Source: Lachnospiraceae bacterium
Lineage (GTDB): Bacteria; Bacillota; Clostridia; Lachnospirales; Lachnospiraceae
NCBI GenBank assembly: GCA_017408735.1
Contig: JAFQUB010000048.1
Location: forward strand, 1 to 38,893
Length of the DNA stretch: 38,893 bases
Reading direction: 5' to 3'
Shown: positions 1-8,510 of the stretch, in pieces
Numbering within the stretch: position 1 is the stretch's first letter
Layout of the letters: every line of letters begins with the position of its first letter
Made by a program: the position numbers and the translations under genes
The notes under the pieces: model-generated
Database searches by the model: none
Seen by the model: the letters and a program-made list of their open reading frames with translations, nothing else
Told to the model about the DNA's origin: nothing

Positions 1-149
1 GAACAGTCAAAGCTGTAAATATATAGATACAGATCCACAGTGCTTTAAGTATTATAATGGAGTATTCAATAAAACCCAAGAGATTTGGGAGAAAGGAGAA
101 TAATCCATTACCCTCAAAAGAGGATAATTGGATTATACGAGTATATATA

Positions 150-2086
150 ATGAAAAAAATAGTCTTAGCAACATTTGTTGCCGGACTGGTTCTTTGTCAG
201 GGAAATATGGCACTGGCAGCAGAACCGGGATTAAGTTCACAGGCAACCGAAACCACATCGGAAACCACTGATAAAAATTCTCTTCTTCTATAACTGAAAT
301 TCATATTGAATCTGATATAGCAGAAATTGGAGATTATGCATTTTATTGTTTTAATTACCTTAAAACCGTGGTAAACAACAGTTCATCTCTAAAAAGTATT
401 GGTTCTCATGCTTTCGCCCAAACCAATATATCAAAAATTGATTTACCTGACACATTGACAGAATTAGGTTCTTACGCCTTTTGGGGCTGCCCTTTGACAA
501 GTACTTCTTCATCCCAAAATGGTTTTTGGCTACCATCAGGTATTACAACATTGCCGGAAGGCGTTTTTAGTTACACTCGCTTTTCCGAAGTAATTATACC
601 AAAAACCGTAAAAAACATTGGTTGTAATGCCTTTGCATCCAGTTCTTTAAGAAAAGTTATATTAGAGGATGGTGTGGAAATTATTGGCGACAGCGCTTTC
701 CAAAACTGTAACATATTATCCTCTGTAACCCTCCTCGACACAGGCTCTTTAAAATCCCTTGGAAAAGATATTTTTGCCTACTGTGAAGACTTGGAAACTA
801 TTTATACATATCCACAATCAAAATTTTATTCCTACGCGATGGCAGACGCCACTTTGAAGGACAAATGTAAACTCTACACTTATATGTCCCAAAACAATGC
901 CAATTACGAGATAACTATCGCCTCTGCCACTTACACCGGAAGCCAGGTAAAACCTTCCGTAAAAATTACATTTAAACCGGAAGGGAAAGTATTAACAGAA
1001 GGTGTGGACTACAAATTAACGTATGAAAATAACATAAATGTTGGTAACAACGCCAAAATTACCATTCAAGGAATCAACGAATATGTTGGAACCATGACAA
1101 AAACTTTTTCTATTCTGCCAATCAATTTAAAAAACACTACTATAACTTTAGCCAAGACTTCCTATAGTTATACCGGAAAAGCAATTAAACCGACAGTAAA
1201 AATAGTCAACGGCAAAACCACTTTGAAAGAAGGTACCGATTATAAAATTGCTTATAATAACAATACCAATGCCGGAACCGGAAAAATTACCATTACGGGA
1301 ATAGGAAATTATACCGGAACTATAACAAAAACTTTTACTATCAAAAAAGTATCCGTTAAAAAGACCAAGATTTCTCTGAAAAAATATTACGAATACAAAT
1401 CCAAAACAGTGAAACCTGCACCAACAATCAAGTTGAACGGTAAAACTTTGGCAAAAGGTAAAGATTATACTTTAAAGTACTCTGCAAACAACAACTATAT
1501 TGCAAACAAAGCCAAGATAACTATTACCGGAAAAGGTAATTACACCGGAACCATTACCAAAACCTTTAAAATAAAATACAACCTCAAAACAAACAAGAAA
1601 AAAGTTTCTGTACTTTTAACTTCTGATGGCAAAAACAAGAAACCTCAGGCGGAAGTTATGCACACCACTTCTTTTGGAAGTGTTACTTTAAATAAAAAAA
1701 CAGACTATAAAGCCAAGGTTTCCAGCGGAAGTAATGCCATTGGAACTACAAGAAAAGTAACCATTACCGGAAAAGGTTCTTACCTTGGAAGTATTACCTG
1801 TAAGGTAAAAATTCAGCCGGAACAGCCGAAACTAAAATTGAATGACACAAAATTAGTTGTCACTAACTACATTGACGGTGCTGATATAATTATTAATTAC
1901 ACACTGGAAAAGAACGGAAAAACGTCAAAAAGGAAACTATCCTGCACTGCACAGGAATACAAGAAAAATAATGGTATCGACATTACCGATTTGTTAGTGA
2001 AAAGCAGTGGAAAAGAACTTTGCTGCTATGTGAGCATGAAGGTAAATGGAGTTACCGGACAGGAAGCGATTTGGAGTAATTATTAA
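150..2086 (+). pseudogene. BspA-like leucine-rich-repeat surface protein, split by a frameshift
   Basis: The ATG at 150 opens a signal peptide (MKKIVLATFVAGLVLCQG, ending near ALAAEP), and that frame stops at TAA 291-293. The frame one base back is open from 275 to 2086 and reads SSSITEIHIESDIAEIGDYA, then further LRR_5 repeats (about 7 in all, with IGxxAF cores). About four or five repeats follow of the type YTGxxxKPxVKI...EGxDYxxxYxNNxNxG...ITGxGNYTGTxTKTF, an Ig/MBG-like fold common in clostridial surface proteins. One added base in the TCT-rich run near 279-290 would restore a protein of about 645 residues. The only in-frame start for the second half is a GTG at 368 inside a repeat, so it is not an independent gene. 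The product is probably exported; its ligand is unknown. A terminator follows at 2185. Confidence 0.75.
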
Positions 2087-2184
2087 GATGTTATTTGATT
2101 CTTAGGCTGTTTTAACAAATTTTGCGTTTCTCCCTCTAACTCTTTAACCCCATCCGTTCACATTCACTACAATCCACTCAAAAC

Positions 2185-2221
2185 AAAAAGAGCGGAGTCG
2201 CTTTGCGACTACGCTCTTTTT
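2185..2221 (+). terminator. Intrinsic terminator after the LRR gene
   Basis: The arms AAAAAGAGCG and CGCTCTTTTT enclose a further GAGTCGC/GCGACTA stem with one mismatch around a TTT loop, ending in a T-run. It lies about 100 nt after the stop at 2086. The A-rich 5' side means it could also stop transcripts from the other strand. Confidence 0.85.
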
Positions 2222-2255
2222 GTAAAAACTATATAATAATAATGAGGGGGAGTAT

Positions 2256-2289
2256 GTAAATTTATAATTTGGGGAGGTTATAAATTTAC
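2256..2289. repeat. Perfect 12-bp inverted repeat, 10-nt spacer
   Basis: GTAAATTTATAA at 2256-2267 is mirrored by TTATAAATTTAC at 2278-2289; the spacer is TTTGGGGAGG. There is no T-run after it, so it is not an intrinsic terminator. An operator for a dimeric regulator or an RNA hairpin are both possible. Confidence 0.75.
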
Positions 2290-2308
2290 TTAAAAAGGTA
2301 TAATGTGT

Positions 2309-2353
2309 GTAAGGCTTAGAACTTCTTTTGCGTCCTTAAGTTCCTTTCCTTAC
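2309..2353. repeat. Composite hairpin with internal loop
   Basis: GTAAGG (2309-2314) pairs with CCTTAC (2348-2353), and GAACTT (2319-2324) with AAGTTC (2338-2343). A 4x4 internal loop separates the stems and the apical loop is 13 nt. AAAAGG (2293-2298) and CCTTTT (2374-2379) could extend it outward. Function unknown. Confidence 0.5.
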
Positions 2354-2466
2354 TGTAGTTATACTATAACACACCTTTTAACATTTGTCTAGTAGTTTTT
2401 TAAAAAAAATGTAATATTTTCGTAAATATTTGTTCTTTGAATTTTGATTGATTTAACAAATTAATT

Positions 2467-3702
2467 ATGGTAAGTATGTTATTTATAATGAATACTGTGA
2501 CCGCAGAAGCAACACCTGCCAAAGTGACAGGCTTAAAACAGACTAACGCCGATGAAACTAGCGTTGACTTGGAATGGAATTCCATATTAGGAAATGATAT
2601 TTCTTATATTGTGGAATATTCTCAGGACAAAGTAAACTGGGTTAGCGAAAGAGCTTACTCTAACGAAGAGGTCATTTATGGTTTAACCGCAGGAAGCACA
2701 TACTACGTAAGAATAAAAGCAGTTTCCGATTACTATAGTTCCACTGCAAGCCATGGTGCATACTCAGATATTGTGGAAGTAGTCACTACTCCAAATGTAA
2801 CTAACCAGACACTGACACAAACAAATGCTACAAGTAGTTCTGTAACCGTATCCTGGCAGTCTGTTCCGGGTACAACTGTTTACGACGTATACTATCATTG
2901 CTATGATGTTTCAACTGAGAAAATTTTTGTTGGAACAACCAGTAGCACTTCTGCACAAATAAAGAATCTTCCTGCTGATACATATTTATCCGTATACGTA
3001 TATCCTAAAAAGAGAGCGGTTTCTGCACCATACTTTACAACACCGGCAGGTTCAGCTAATTACATTTATTTATCCAATATATTAACAACTCCGGGAAAAC
3101 CAACTATCCTTATTACAGACCGTGATCCACGAAAGAAAATCGGTTCTAAGAAAAACTCATCTTACAATACTTTAGAAGTGAGCTACCCTTATGCTTCCAA
3201 TGCCAATGGATATGAAGTTTATATATATAATTCAAAAGGCAAGAAAATTAAAACCACAAAAAACGCAAAAACCTATAGTACTTCCACTGTAGTGAAAAAC
3301 GTAAAAACAACTGATACTGTTTACGTTCAGGTAAGACCTTATACATTAATTAATGGTTCTAAGAAATATGGCGATGCCAGCAACAAAGTACTATCTGTAG
3401 GTGCACCAACTGCAAAAGTAGCAAAAAGCGGAAGTGGCGTTAAGATTTCATGGAACAAAGTTACAGGTGCTAAAAAATATGAAATTTATATGTCAACTAC
3501 AAACAAAAACTATAAAAAGATTAAGACTGTAAGTTCCAGCAAAAAAAGCGTTGTTATAACAAAATTTAAAGGAAAAAAATTTAAGAAGTATCAGACTTAC
3601 TACTTCTACGTAAAAGCCGTAGGAAAATATGGAAAGAAAACTGCAAAATCTGATATTTTCTATGTAAATTCATTCTGGTTATCTACAAAGTACATCTATT
3701 AA
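2467..3702 (+). CDS. Secreted protein with four fibronectin type III-like domains
   Basis: Four domains of about 90-100 residues follow each other: roughly 14-105 (VDLEWNS, YYVRIKAVS), 106-205 (VTVSWQSVPG), 206-310 (degenerate, NGYEVYIYNSKGKK) and 312-405 (VKISWNKVTGAKKYEIYMS, YYFYVKAVGKYG). This is the FN3 pattern of extracellular clostridial proteins. The N-terminus is odd: the first 15 residues look like the second half of a signal peptide ending in TAEA, but there is no basic N-region. No ribosome binding site precedes the ATG at 2467, and an in-frame TGA at 2449 interrupts an upstream frame that reads FNKLI directly into it. The start is therefore uncertain and the 5' end may be decayed. 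The domains are intact and a good terminator follows. Binding partner unknown. Confidence 0.7.
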   Translation: MVSMLFIMNTVTAEATPAKVTGLKQTNADETSVDLEWNSILGNDISYIVEYSQDKVNWVSERAYSNEEVIYGLTAGSTYYVRIKAVSDYYSSTASHGAYSDIVEVVTTPNVTNQTLTQTNATSSSVTVSWQSVPGTTVYDVYYHCYDVSTEKIFVGTTSSTSAQIKNLPADTYLSVYVYPKKRAVSAPYFTTPAGSANYIYLSNILTTPGKPTILITDRDPRKKIGSKKNSSYNTLEVSYPYASNANGYEVYIYNSKGKKIKTTKNAKTYSTSTVVKNVKTTDTVYVQVRPYTLINGSKKYGDASNKVLSVGAPTAKVAKSGSGVKISWNKVTGAKKYEIYMSTTNKNYKKIKTVSSSKKSVVITKFKGKKFKKYQTYYFYVKAVGKYGKKTAKSDIFYVNSFWLSTKYIY

Positions 3703-3722
3703 GATAGCTGTTTAAAGCCAAC

Positions 3723-3760
3723 AAGGGAAGAAAACACAATCGTTTTCTTCCCTTATTTTT
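3723..3760 (+). terminator. Intrinsic terminator after the FN3 gene
   Basis: AAGGGAAGAAAAC and GTTTTCTTCCCTT form a perfect 13-bp stem around ACAATC, followed by ATTTTTG. It sits between two convergent genes (the FN3 gene and proC) and may also help end proC transcripts, although the minus-strand T-run is poor. Confidence 0.9.
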
Positions 3761-3807
3761 GTTACAACACAAAATCACATTTCATTACTTTATGTTTGTT
3801 TTCAGTT

Positions 3808-4602
3808 TTACAAACTTCTGGATTTCTCCGCACAAGCCTTCATAGCCTCAATCACACTGCTGCGAAATCCTTTTTCCTCTAACACTCTTACCGCCTCAAT
3901 GGTTGTCCCGGCAGGTGAACATACCATATCTTTCAATTCACCCGGATGTTTACCTGTTTCCAATACCATCTTGGCACTTCCCAATACTGCCTGGGCAGCA
4001 AACTTGTATGCCTGGGCTCTTGGCATACCGTCAGATACGGCTGCGTCTGCCATAGCTTCAATAAACATAAATACATAGGCAGGTGCACTTCCGCTGACAG
4101 AAACCACCACATCCATCAAGTGTTCCGGAACCACTTCATAACTGCCAAAGCAGTTTAAAATTTCTCCGGCTTTGTTTAATTCTTCTTCTGTCACATTTTC
4201 ATTTGCACATACGCCGGTAATTCCTTCACCCACCAATGCCGGAGTGTTTGGCATACAGCGAATCAGTTTCATTGGCTTTCCAAAAGTTTCATCCAGCCAC
4301 TTTAAGGTTTTTCCCGGAGCAATAGTAATAACTAACTGTTCTTCTTTTACTTCCTTGTTGATTTCTTCAATCACCTCTTCATAAAACTGCGGCTTTACAG
4401 ATAAAACAATAATTTCTGCCTTGGCAACCACTTCTTTGTTATCACTGGTTGTATTTACTTTCAACTCTGTTCTTGCTTTCTGAAGACTGGCTTCCAGTGC
4501 ATCGGATACAATAATGTCTTCCGCTTTATATAATCCCTTGGCAATAATTCCCCCAATCATGGCACTTGCCATATTTCCACAACCAATAAATCCCAATTTC
4601 AT
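3808..4602 (-). CDS. proC: Pyrroline-5-carboxylate reductase
   Basis: This enzyme catalyses the last step of proline synthesis, reducing 1-pyrroline-5-carboxylate with NAD(P)H in the cytoplasm. The N-terminal Rossmann motif is MKLGFIGCGNMASAMIGG. The middle carries RCMPNTPALVGEG, and the C-terminal dimer domain has the family signature around SGSAPAYVFMFIEAMADAAV and SPAGTTIEAVRVLEEKGFRS. The frame is open seven codons further upstream, but the start at 4602 is preferred because GTGAGGA lies 8 nt before it and the product then begins at the Rossmann strand, as usual (264 residues). It follows glcK on the same strand with a 62-nt gap containing a hairpin, so it may be read from the hprK-glcK promoter or separately. 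Confidence 0.95.
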   Translation of the reverse strand: MKLGFIGCGNMASAMIGGIIAKGLYKAEDIIVSDALEASLQKARTELKVNTTSDNKEVVAKAEIIVLSVKPQFYEEVIEEINKEVKEEQLVITIAPGKTLKWLDETFGKPMKLIRCMPNTPALVGEGITGVCANENVTEEELNKAGEILNCFGSYEVVPEHLMDVVVSVSGSAPAYVFMFIEAMADAAVSDGMPRAQAYKFAAQAVLGSAKMVLETGKHPGELKDMVCSPAGTTIEAVRVLEEKGFRSSVIEAMKACAEKSRSL

Positions 4603-4636
4603 ATTATTTATCCTCACTTTCAAATTACATTCATAA

Positions 4637-4658
4637 AGGCACAGGAAAACCTGTGCCT
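4637..4658 (-). terminator. Hairpin between glcK and proC, weak terminator or processing site
   Basis: AGGCACAGG and CCTGTGCCT form a perfect 9-bp stem around AAAA, directly after the glcK stop. On the minus strand it is followed by only TTTAT, so termination would be partial. Confidence 0.55.
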
Positions 4659-4663
4659 AATAA

Positions 4664-5602
4664 TTATTTGTCTAAAATCAAACGGGCTGTTCCATAAATT
4701 CCTGCATCATTTCCCAGTTTTGCCAGTTCAAATCTTGTTTCACGGCATCCGTGGAATGCAGTTGGTACATAATATTTCTTAATGTAATCTAACAATACAT
4801 CTCCTGCTTTGGATACACCACCGCCGATTACAAATACTTCCGGGTCTACAATGGCAGAAATATTTGCAAGAGCTGTTCCTAAATATTTTCCAAACTGTTC
4901 TGCAACTTTAATAGCAAAAGCATCTCCTGCTTTTACTGCATCAAATACAGTTTTTGCAGATACTTCACCGTTACGAAGAACTGTATCTTCGTCTGTTTCT
5001 TTCAAAAGTTTGTTTGCAATACGAACTACACCTGTAGCAGATGCATACTGCTCTAAACATCCATGATTTCCACATCCACAGCTGTCCGCTTCTTTGTCTT
5101 CCACATGGATATGTCCGATTTCACCGCCGGCTCCATGAGAACCTGTCACGATTTTTCCGCCGATGATAATACCGCCGCCAACTCCGGTTCCAAGGGTTAC
5201 AAATACCACATTTTCTGCACCGGCGCCGCCGCCCTTCCACATTTCTCCAAGAGCTGCCACATTAGCATCATTTCCTGCCTTTACCGGAACTCCTAACAAG
5301 GAAGAAAGTTTTTCTTCCACATTAAATCTTTCATTCCAGCCAAGGTTTACTGCCTTGTTGATATATCCGTCATTAGTCACAGGTCCCGGCACACCGATTC
5401 CCGCTCCCACAACATCTGCTGTATTAATTCCTTTTTCTTCCATTTTTCCCTTCACTGCTTCTGCAATGTCCGGAAGTATATTGGCACCACCGTTTTCAGA
5501 ACGTGTCTTGATTTCCCATTTATCAAGCACTGTTCCCTCTGTGTCAAATAAACCTAATTTTACTGTTGTCCCTCCAAGGTCAATCCCAAAACAATACTTC
5601 AT
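4664..5602 (-). CDS. glcK: ROK-family glucokinase
   Basis: Phosphorylates glucose with ATP in the cytoplasm, feeding glycolysis. Visible motifs: the phosphate-binding DLGGTTVK (8-15), catalytic Asp112 in AGNDANVAA, EIGHIHV (161-167) with the zinc-ligand His164, and the ROK zinc motif CGCGNHGCLEQYAS with Cys175, 177 and 182. Its 312 residues are typical of the family. AGGAGG stands before the ATG. It begins 18 nt after the hprK stop, so the two form an operon that pairs carbon-catabolite control with sugar phosphorylation. The ROK family also contains repressors, but there is no N-terminal DNA-binding domain here. Confidence 0.93.
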   Translation of the reverse strand: MKYCFGIDLGGTTVKLGLFDTEGTVLDKWEIKTRSENGGANILPDIAEAVKGKMEEKGINTADVVGAGIGVPGPVTNDGYINKAVNLGWNERFNVEEKLSSLLGVPVKAGNDANVAALGEMWKGGGAGAENVVFVTLGTGVGGGIIIGGKIVTGSHGAGGEIGHIHVEDKEADSCGCGNHGCLEQYASATGVVRIANKLLKETDEDTVLRNGEVSAKTVFDAVKAGDAFAIKVAEQFGKYLGTALANISAIVDPEVFVIGGGVSKAGDVLLDYIKKYYVPTAFHGCRETRFELAKLGNDAGIYGTARLILDK

Positions 5603-5620
5603 GTCTTCCTCCTGCTCTCC

Positions 5621-6553
5621 TTACTCTTCTGATTTCTGTGTCAGACTGTTTTGTACTCTGTTATATAATTCTTTCGCTGCATTGTAACCCATCTTCTTCT
5701 GACGGTAATTTACAGCTGCAGTTTCACAAATAACTGCAAGGTTACGACCCGGACGAATTGGAATGGAATGACATACTACTTTATTTCCAAGGAATTCTAT
5801 GTATTCTTCTTCCAGCCCTAAACGGTCATATTCTCTGTCTTTATTCCAGTCCTCTAACTTAATTACTAAATCAATGGACTGGGTTTCCTTAACACTTTCT
5901 ACACCGAACAGATTCTTTACGTCCACGATACCTATGCCTCGCAGTTCAATAAAATGTCTGGTAATATCCGGTGCTGTACCAATCAAAGTTTCATCGCTGA
6001 CTTTTCTGATTTCTACCACATCGTCTGTTACAAGACGGTGACCACGTTTAATCAATTCCAGTGCGGCTTCACTTTTACCGATACCACTTTCACCCATAAT
6101 CAACAAGCCTTCACCATAAACGTCAACCAAAACTCCGTGAATACTGATACATGGTGCCAGTTCCACTTTCTGCCAACGGATAATTTCCGCCATAAAGGAA
6201 GAAGTGGACTGTGTTGTTGCCAGAATCGGAATTCCGTGTTCTTTTGCAAGACGCAGCATATCTTCATCCGGTTCTGCCTTACTGCAATAAATCACGCAAG
6301 GCATTTTATATCCTAAAAACTGCTCATAAATTTCTAATTTTCTTTCTCTGGATAATCCTTGTAAATAAGTATATTCCACATATCCGATAATCTGCACACG
6401 TTCATTTTCAAAATGTTCAAAATATCCGGTCAACTGCAATGCCGGTCTGTTAATATCCGGAATTGTAATTCTACACTCCTCCAATGAAATCTCCGGTGTG
6501 AGATTTTTCAAGTTCATCTTCTCAATCAATTTTGGTATCTTGATACACTGCAT
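5621..6553 (-). CDS. hprK: HPr kinase/phosphorylase
   Basis: A bifunctional enzyme that phosphorylates HPr on its regulatory serine using ATP and removes it by phosphorolysis; it is the central sensor of carbon catabolite repression in Firmicutes. The N-terminal domain covers about 1-130. The catalytic domain shows His140 (SIHG), Walker A GESGIGKS (154-161), the acidic pair in LVTDDVVEI, and the signature RHFIELRGIGIVDVKNLFG. The frame is open seven codons upstream, but the ATG at 6553 is chosen because AGGGG lies 8 nt before it, giving 310 residues, the usual length. A promoter lies at 6607-6635 and glcK follows directly. Confidence 0.96.
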   Translation of the reverse strand: MQCIKIPKLIEKMNLKNLTPEISLEECRITIPDINRPALQLTGYFEHFENERVQIIGYVEYTYLQGLSRERKLEIYEQFLGYKMPCVIYCSKAEPDEDMLRLAKEHGIPILATTQSTSSFMAEIIRWQKVELAPCISIHGVLVDVYGEGLLIMGESGIGKSEAALELIKRGHRLVTDDVVEIRKVSDETLIGTAPDITRHFIELRGIGIVDVKNLFGVESVKETQSIDLVIKLEDWNKDREYDRLGLEEEYIEFLGNKVVCHSIPIRPGRNLAVICETAAVNYRQKKMGYNAAKELYNRVQNSLTQKSEE

Positions 6554-6606
6554 ACGTAAATCCCCTTTCCACATCCATACCTTGTAGCATTGCTACACAT
6601 AAAGTC

Positions 6607-6635
6607 ATTTTAACACAACTGCAAATGACAGGCAA
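6607..6635 (-). promoter_or_regulatory. Promoter for hprK-glcK
   Basis: On the minus strand, -35 TTGCCT (6630-6635) and -10 TAAAAT (6607-6612) are separated by 17 nt. It lies just after the uvrC stop and about 55 nt before the hprK start. A short palindrome GTAGCAATGCTAC lies in the leader. Confidence 0.65.
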
Positions 6636-6641
6636 TGGATT

Positions 6642-8510
6642 TTAAACTTCTTTGTGAAAAAAGCGATATACTGTTTCTGCTGACTTTTGATTCATACTTT
6701 CTGTACCAGCCAATTCCTCCAATGTGGCTTCTTTGATATTTTCTACTGACTTGAATCTTCGAAGCAATGCTTTTCTTCGTTTTTCGCCTATTCCCTCAAT
6801 ATCATCCAAAATGGATTGTACCTGAGTTTTGCTTCGCAGGGAGCGATGAAATTCAATGGCAAACCGGTGGGCTTCATCCTGAATTCTAGTAATCAATTTA
6901 AACCCTTCCGAATGAGTATCTATCGGCAATTCCACATCATGAAAATACAGCCCTCTGGTTCTATGGTTATCATCTTTTACCATACCGCACACCGGAATAT
7001 TTAAATGTAATTTATCCAGTACTTTTTCTGCAATGTGTACCTGACCTTTTCCACCATCCATCATTATCAAATCCGGAAATTTCGTAAAACTTCCCAGTTC
7101 TTCTCCCAACTGTTTTGCCGCCATCTCCTTCTTCTCTTCCATTCCGTGAAGGAAACGTCTGGTAAGCACTTCTTCCATACTGGCGTAATCGTCAGGCCCT
7201 TCCACCGACTTAATCTTAAACTTACGGTAATCACTATTTTTCGGTTTTCCTTTTTCATACACAATCATGGAACCAACGGAATTGTAACCGCTGATGTTGG
7301 AAATATCGAAAGCCTCCACGCGGTTGATGTGTTCTAACCCCAGCAAGTCTGAAATCTCTTTCATAGCGCCAATGGTTCTTCCTTCTTCCCGCTTAATTCT
7401 TTCTTTATCCTGGGCAAGTACCAACGCCGCATTTCGTTTGGCAAGCTCCACCATTCGCTCCTTGGTACCTTTTTTCGGAACACGGATATGTACCCTTTGC
7501 CCCCGCTTGGCAGTAAGCCATTCTTCCAAAATCTCCTGCTCCTGAATTTCTTCCTGCAACATCAATTCTTTTGGAATAAACGGCGTTCCTGCATAAAACT
7601 GTTTGATAAAACTAACTATAGTTTGTGCGTTGCTTTCTCCTACCGGAATATTCATATGAAAATGTTCTCTGCCAATGAGTTTTCCATCACGAATAAAAAA
7701 CACCTGCATAATTCCGTCTTCGCCCTCGGTTGCCAATGCAAGCACATCTCTGTTTTCCAAGTTGTTGCTGTCTGTAATTTTCTGTTTCTGGGCGATGGCT
7801 TTTACACTGTTAATCAAATCCCGGTAAACAATAGCTTCCTCATAATTCATTTCATCGGAAGCTTTCTGCATTTTCTCTGTAAGATTTTTCAAGGTGTCAG
7901 TGTAATTTCCATTTAAAAACTCAATAACCTTTTTAATGTTTTCTCCATATTCTTCCTTGGAAATGTAATGATTACAAGGGGCGTCGCACTGTTTCATGTG
8001 ATAATACAGACAGGGTCTGTCATTGTTTTCCCCTTCTTTGATGCTTTTATTACATGTTCTAATTTTGTACATTTTCCGAAGCAGCTCTATGGTGTCTTTT
8101 ACTGCCTGTGCACTGGTGTAAGGACCAAAATAGCGGGACTTATCCTTTTTTGCCATTCTGGTAAATAATACTCTTGGATAATTCTCCGCTACGGTTACTT
8201 TTATATATGGATAGGTTTTGTCATCTACCAGCATGGTATTATATTTGGGACGATGCTCTTTAATCAGATTACATTCCAACACCAAGGCTTCCATTTCCGA
8301 ATCTGTAATGATATATTCGAATCTGGCAATATGGCTTACCATGCTTTCGATTTTTGCGCTCTTATTCCGACTGCTCTGGAAATACTGGCGCACACGATTT
8401 TTTAAGCTGATGGCTTTCCCTACATATATAATGGCATCTTTGTCATCGTGCATAATATATACGCCGGGAGAAGCCGGAAGCTTTTTTAATTCTTCTTCTA
8501 TATTAAACAT
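6642..8510 (-). CDS. uvrC: UvrABC excinuclease subunit C
   Basis: Makes the two incisions on either side of a lesion in nucleotide excision repair. The GIY-YIG nuclease is at the N-terminus (GVYIMHDD at 16, IIYVGKA at 28). A Cys-containing segment (TCNKSIKEG...[15 protein letters not shown]) follows, then a UVR motif for UvrB contact ([20 protein letters not shown]). The RNase H-like domain shows [21 protein letters not shown] and [11 protein letters not shown], and the C-terminal helix-hairpin-helix is near [17 protein letters not shown]. Its 622 residues are full length. The ATG overlaps the end of ftsH by 8 nt, so the two are translationally coupled. Confidence 0.97.
   Translation of the reverse strand: MFNIEEELKKLPASPGVYIMHDDKDAIIYVGKAISLKNRVRQYFQSSRNKSAKIESMVSHIARFEYIITDSEMEALVLECNLIKEHRPKYNTMLVDDKTYPYIKVTVAENYPRVLFTRMAKKDKSRYFGPYTSAQAVKDTIELLRKMYKIRTCNKSIKEGENNDRPCLYYHMKQCDAPCNHYISKEEYGENIKKVIEFLNGNYTDTLKNLTEKMQKASDEMNYEEAIVYRDLINSVKAIAQKQKITDSNNLENRDVLALATEGEDGIMQVFFIRDGKLIGREHFHMNIPVGESNAQTIVSFIKQFYAGTPFIPKELMLQEEIQEQEILEEWLTAKRGQRVHIRVPKKGTKERMVELAKRNAALVLAQDKERIKREEGRTIGAMKEISDLLGLEHINRVEAFDISNISGYNSVGSMIVYEKGKPKNSDYRKFKIKSVEGPDDYASMEEVLTRRFLHGMEEKKEMAAKQLGEELGSFTKFPDLIMMDGGKGQVHIAEKVLDKLHLNIPVCGMVKDDNHRTRGLYFHDVELPIDTHSEGFKLITRIQDEAHRFAIEFHRSLRSKTQVQSILDDIEGIGEKRRKALLRRFKSVENIKEATLEELAGTESMNQKSAETVYRFFHKEV

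Larger units (their letters stand above)
2222..2466. other. AT-rich intergenic region with two inverted repeats, no gene
   Basis: This is the rest of a 380-nt gap between two surface-protein genes. No open frame of note was found on either strand. It contains a perfect 12-bp inverted repeat (2256-2289), a composite hairpin (2309-2353) and the palindrome GTTATACTATAAC near 2358-2370. TATAAT and TATACT boxes occur but no matching -35 element was found, so no promoter is called for the downstream gene. Confidence 0.5.

Noticed and set aside
53..58. TATAAT as a promoter for the first gene
   Set aside because: No acceptable -35 hexamer 16-18 nt upstream within the window.
2325..2335. GGACGCAAAAG on the minus strand, similar to the core of c-di-GMP-I riboswitches
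   Set aside because: The partner segment (GGGCAAACC-like) and the tetraloop-receptor layout are absent; the match is part of a simple hairpin.
5163..5687. 174-codon plus-strand ORF opposite glcK and hprK
   Set aside because: Pro/Ser-rich shadow of two clear minus-strand genes.
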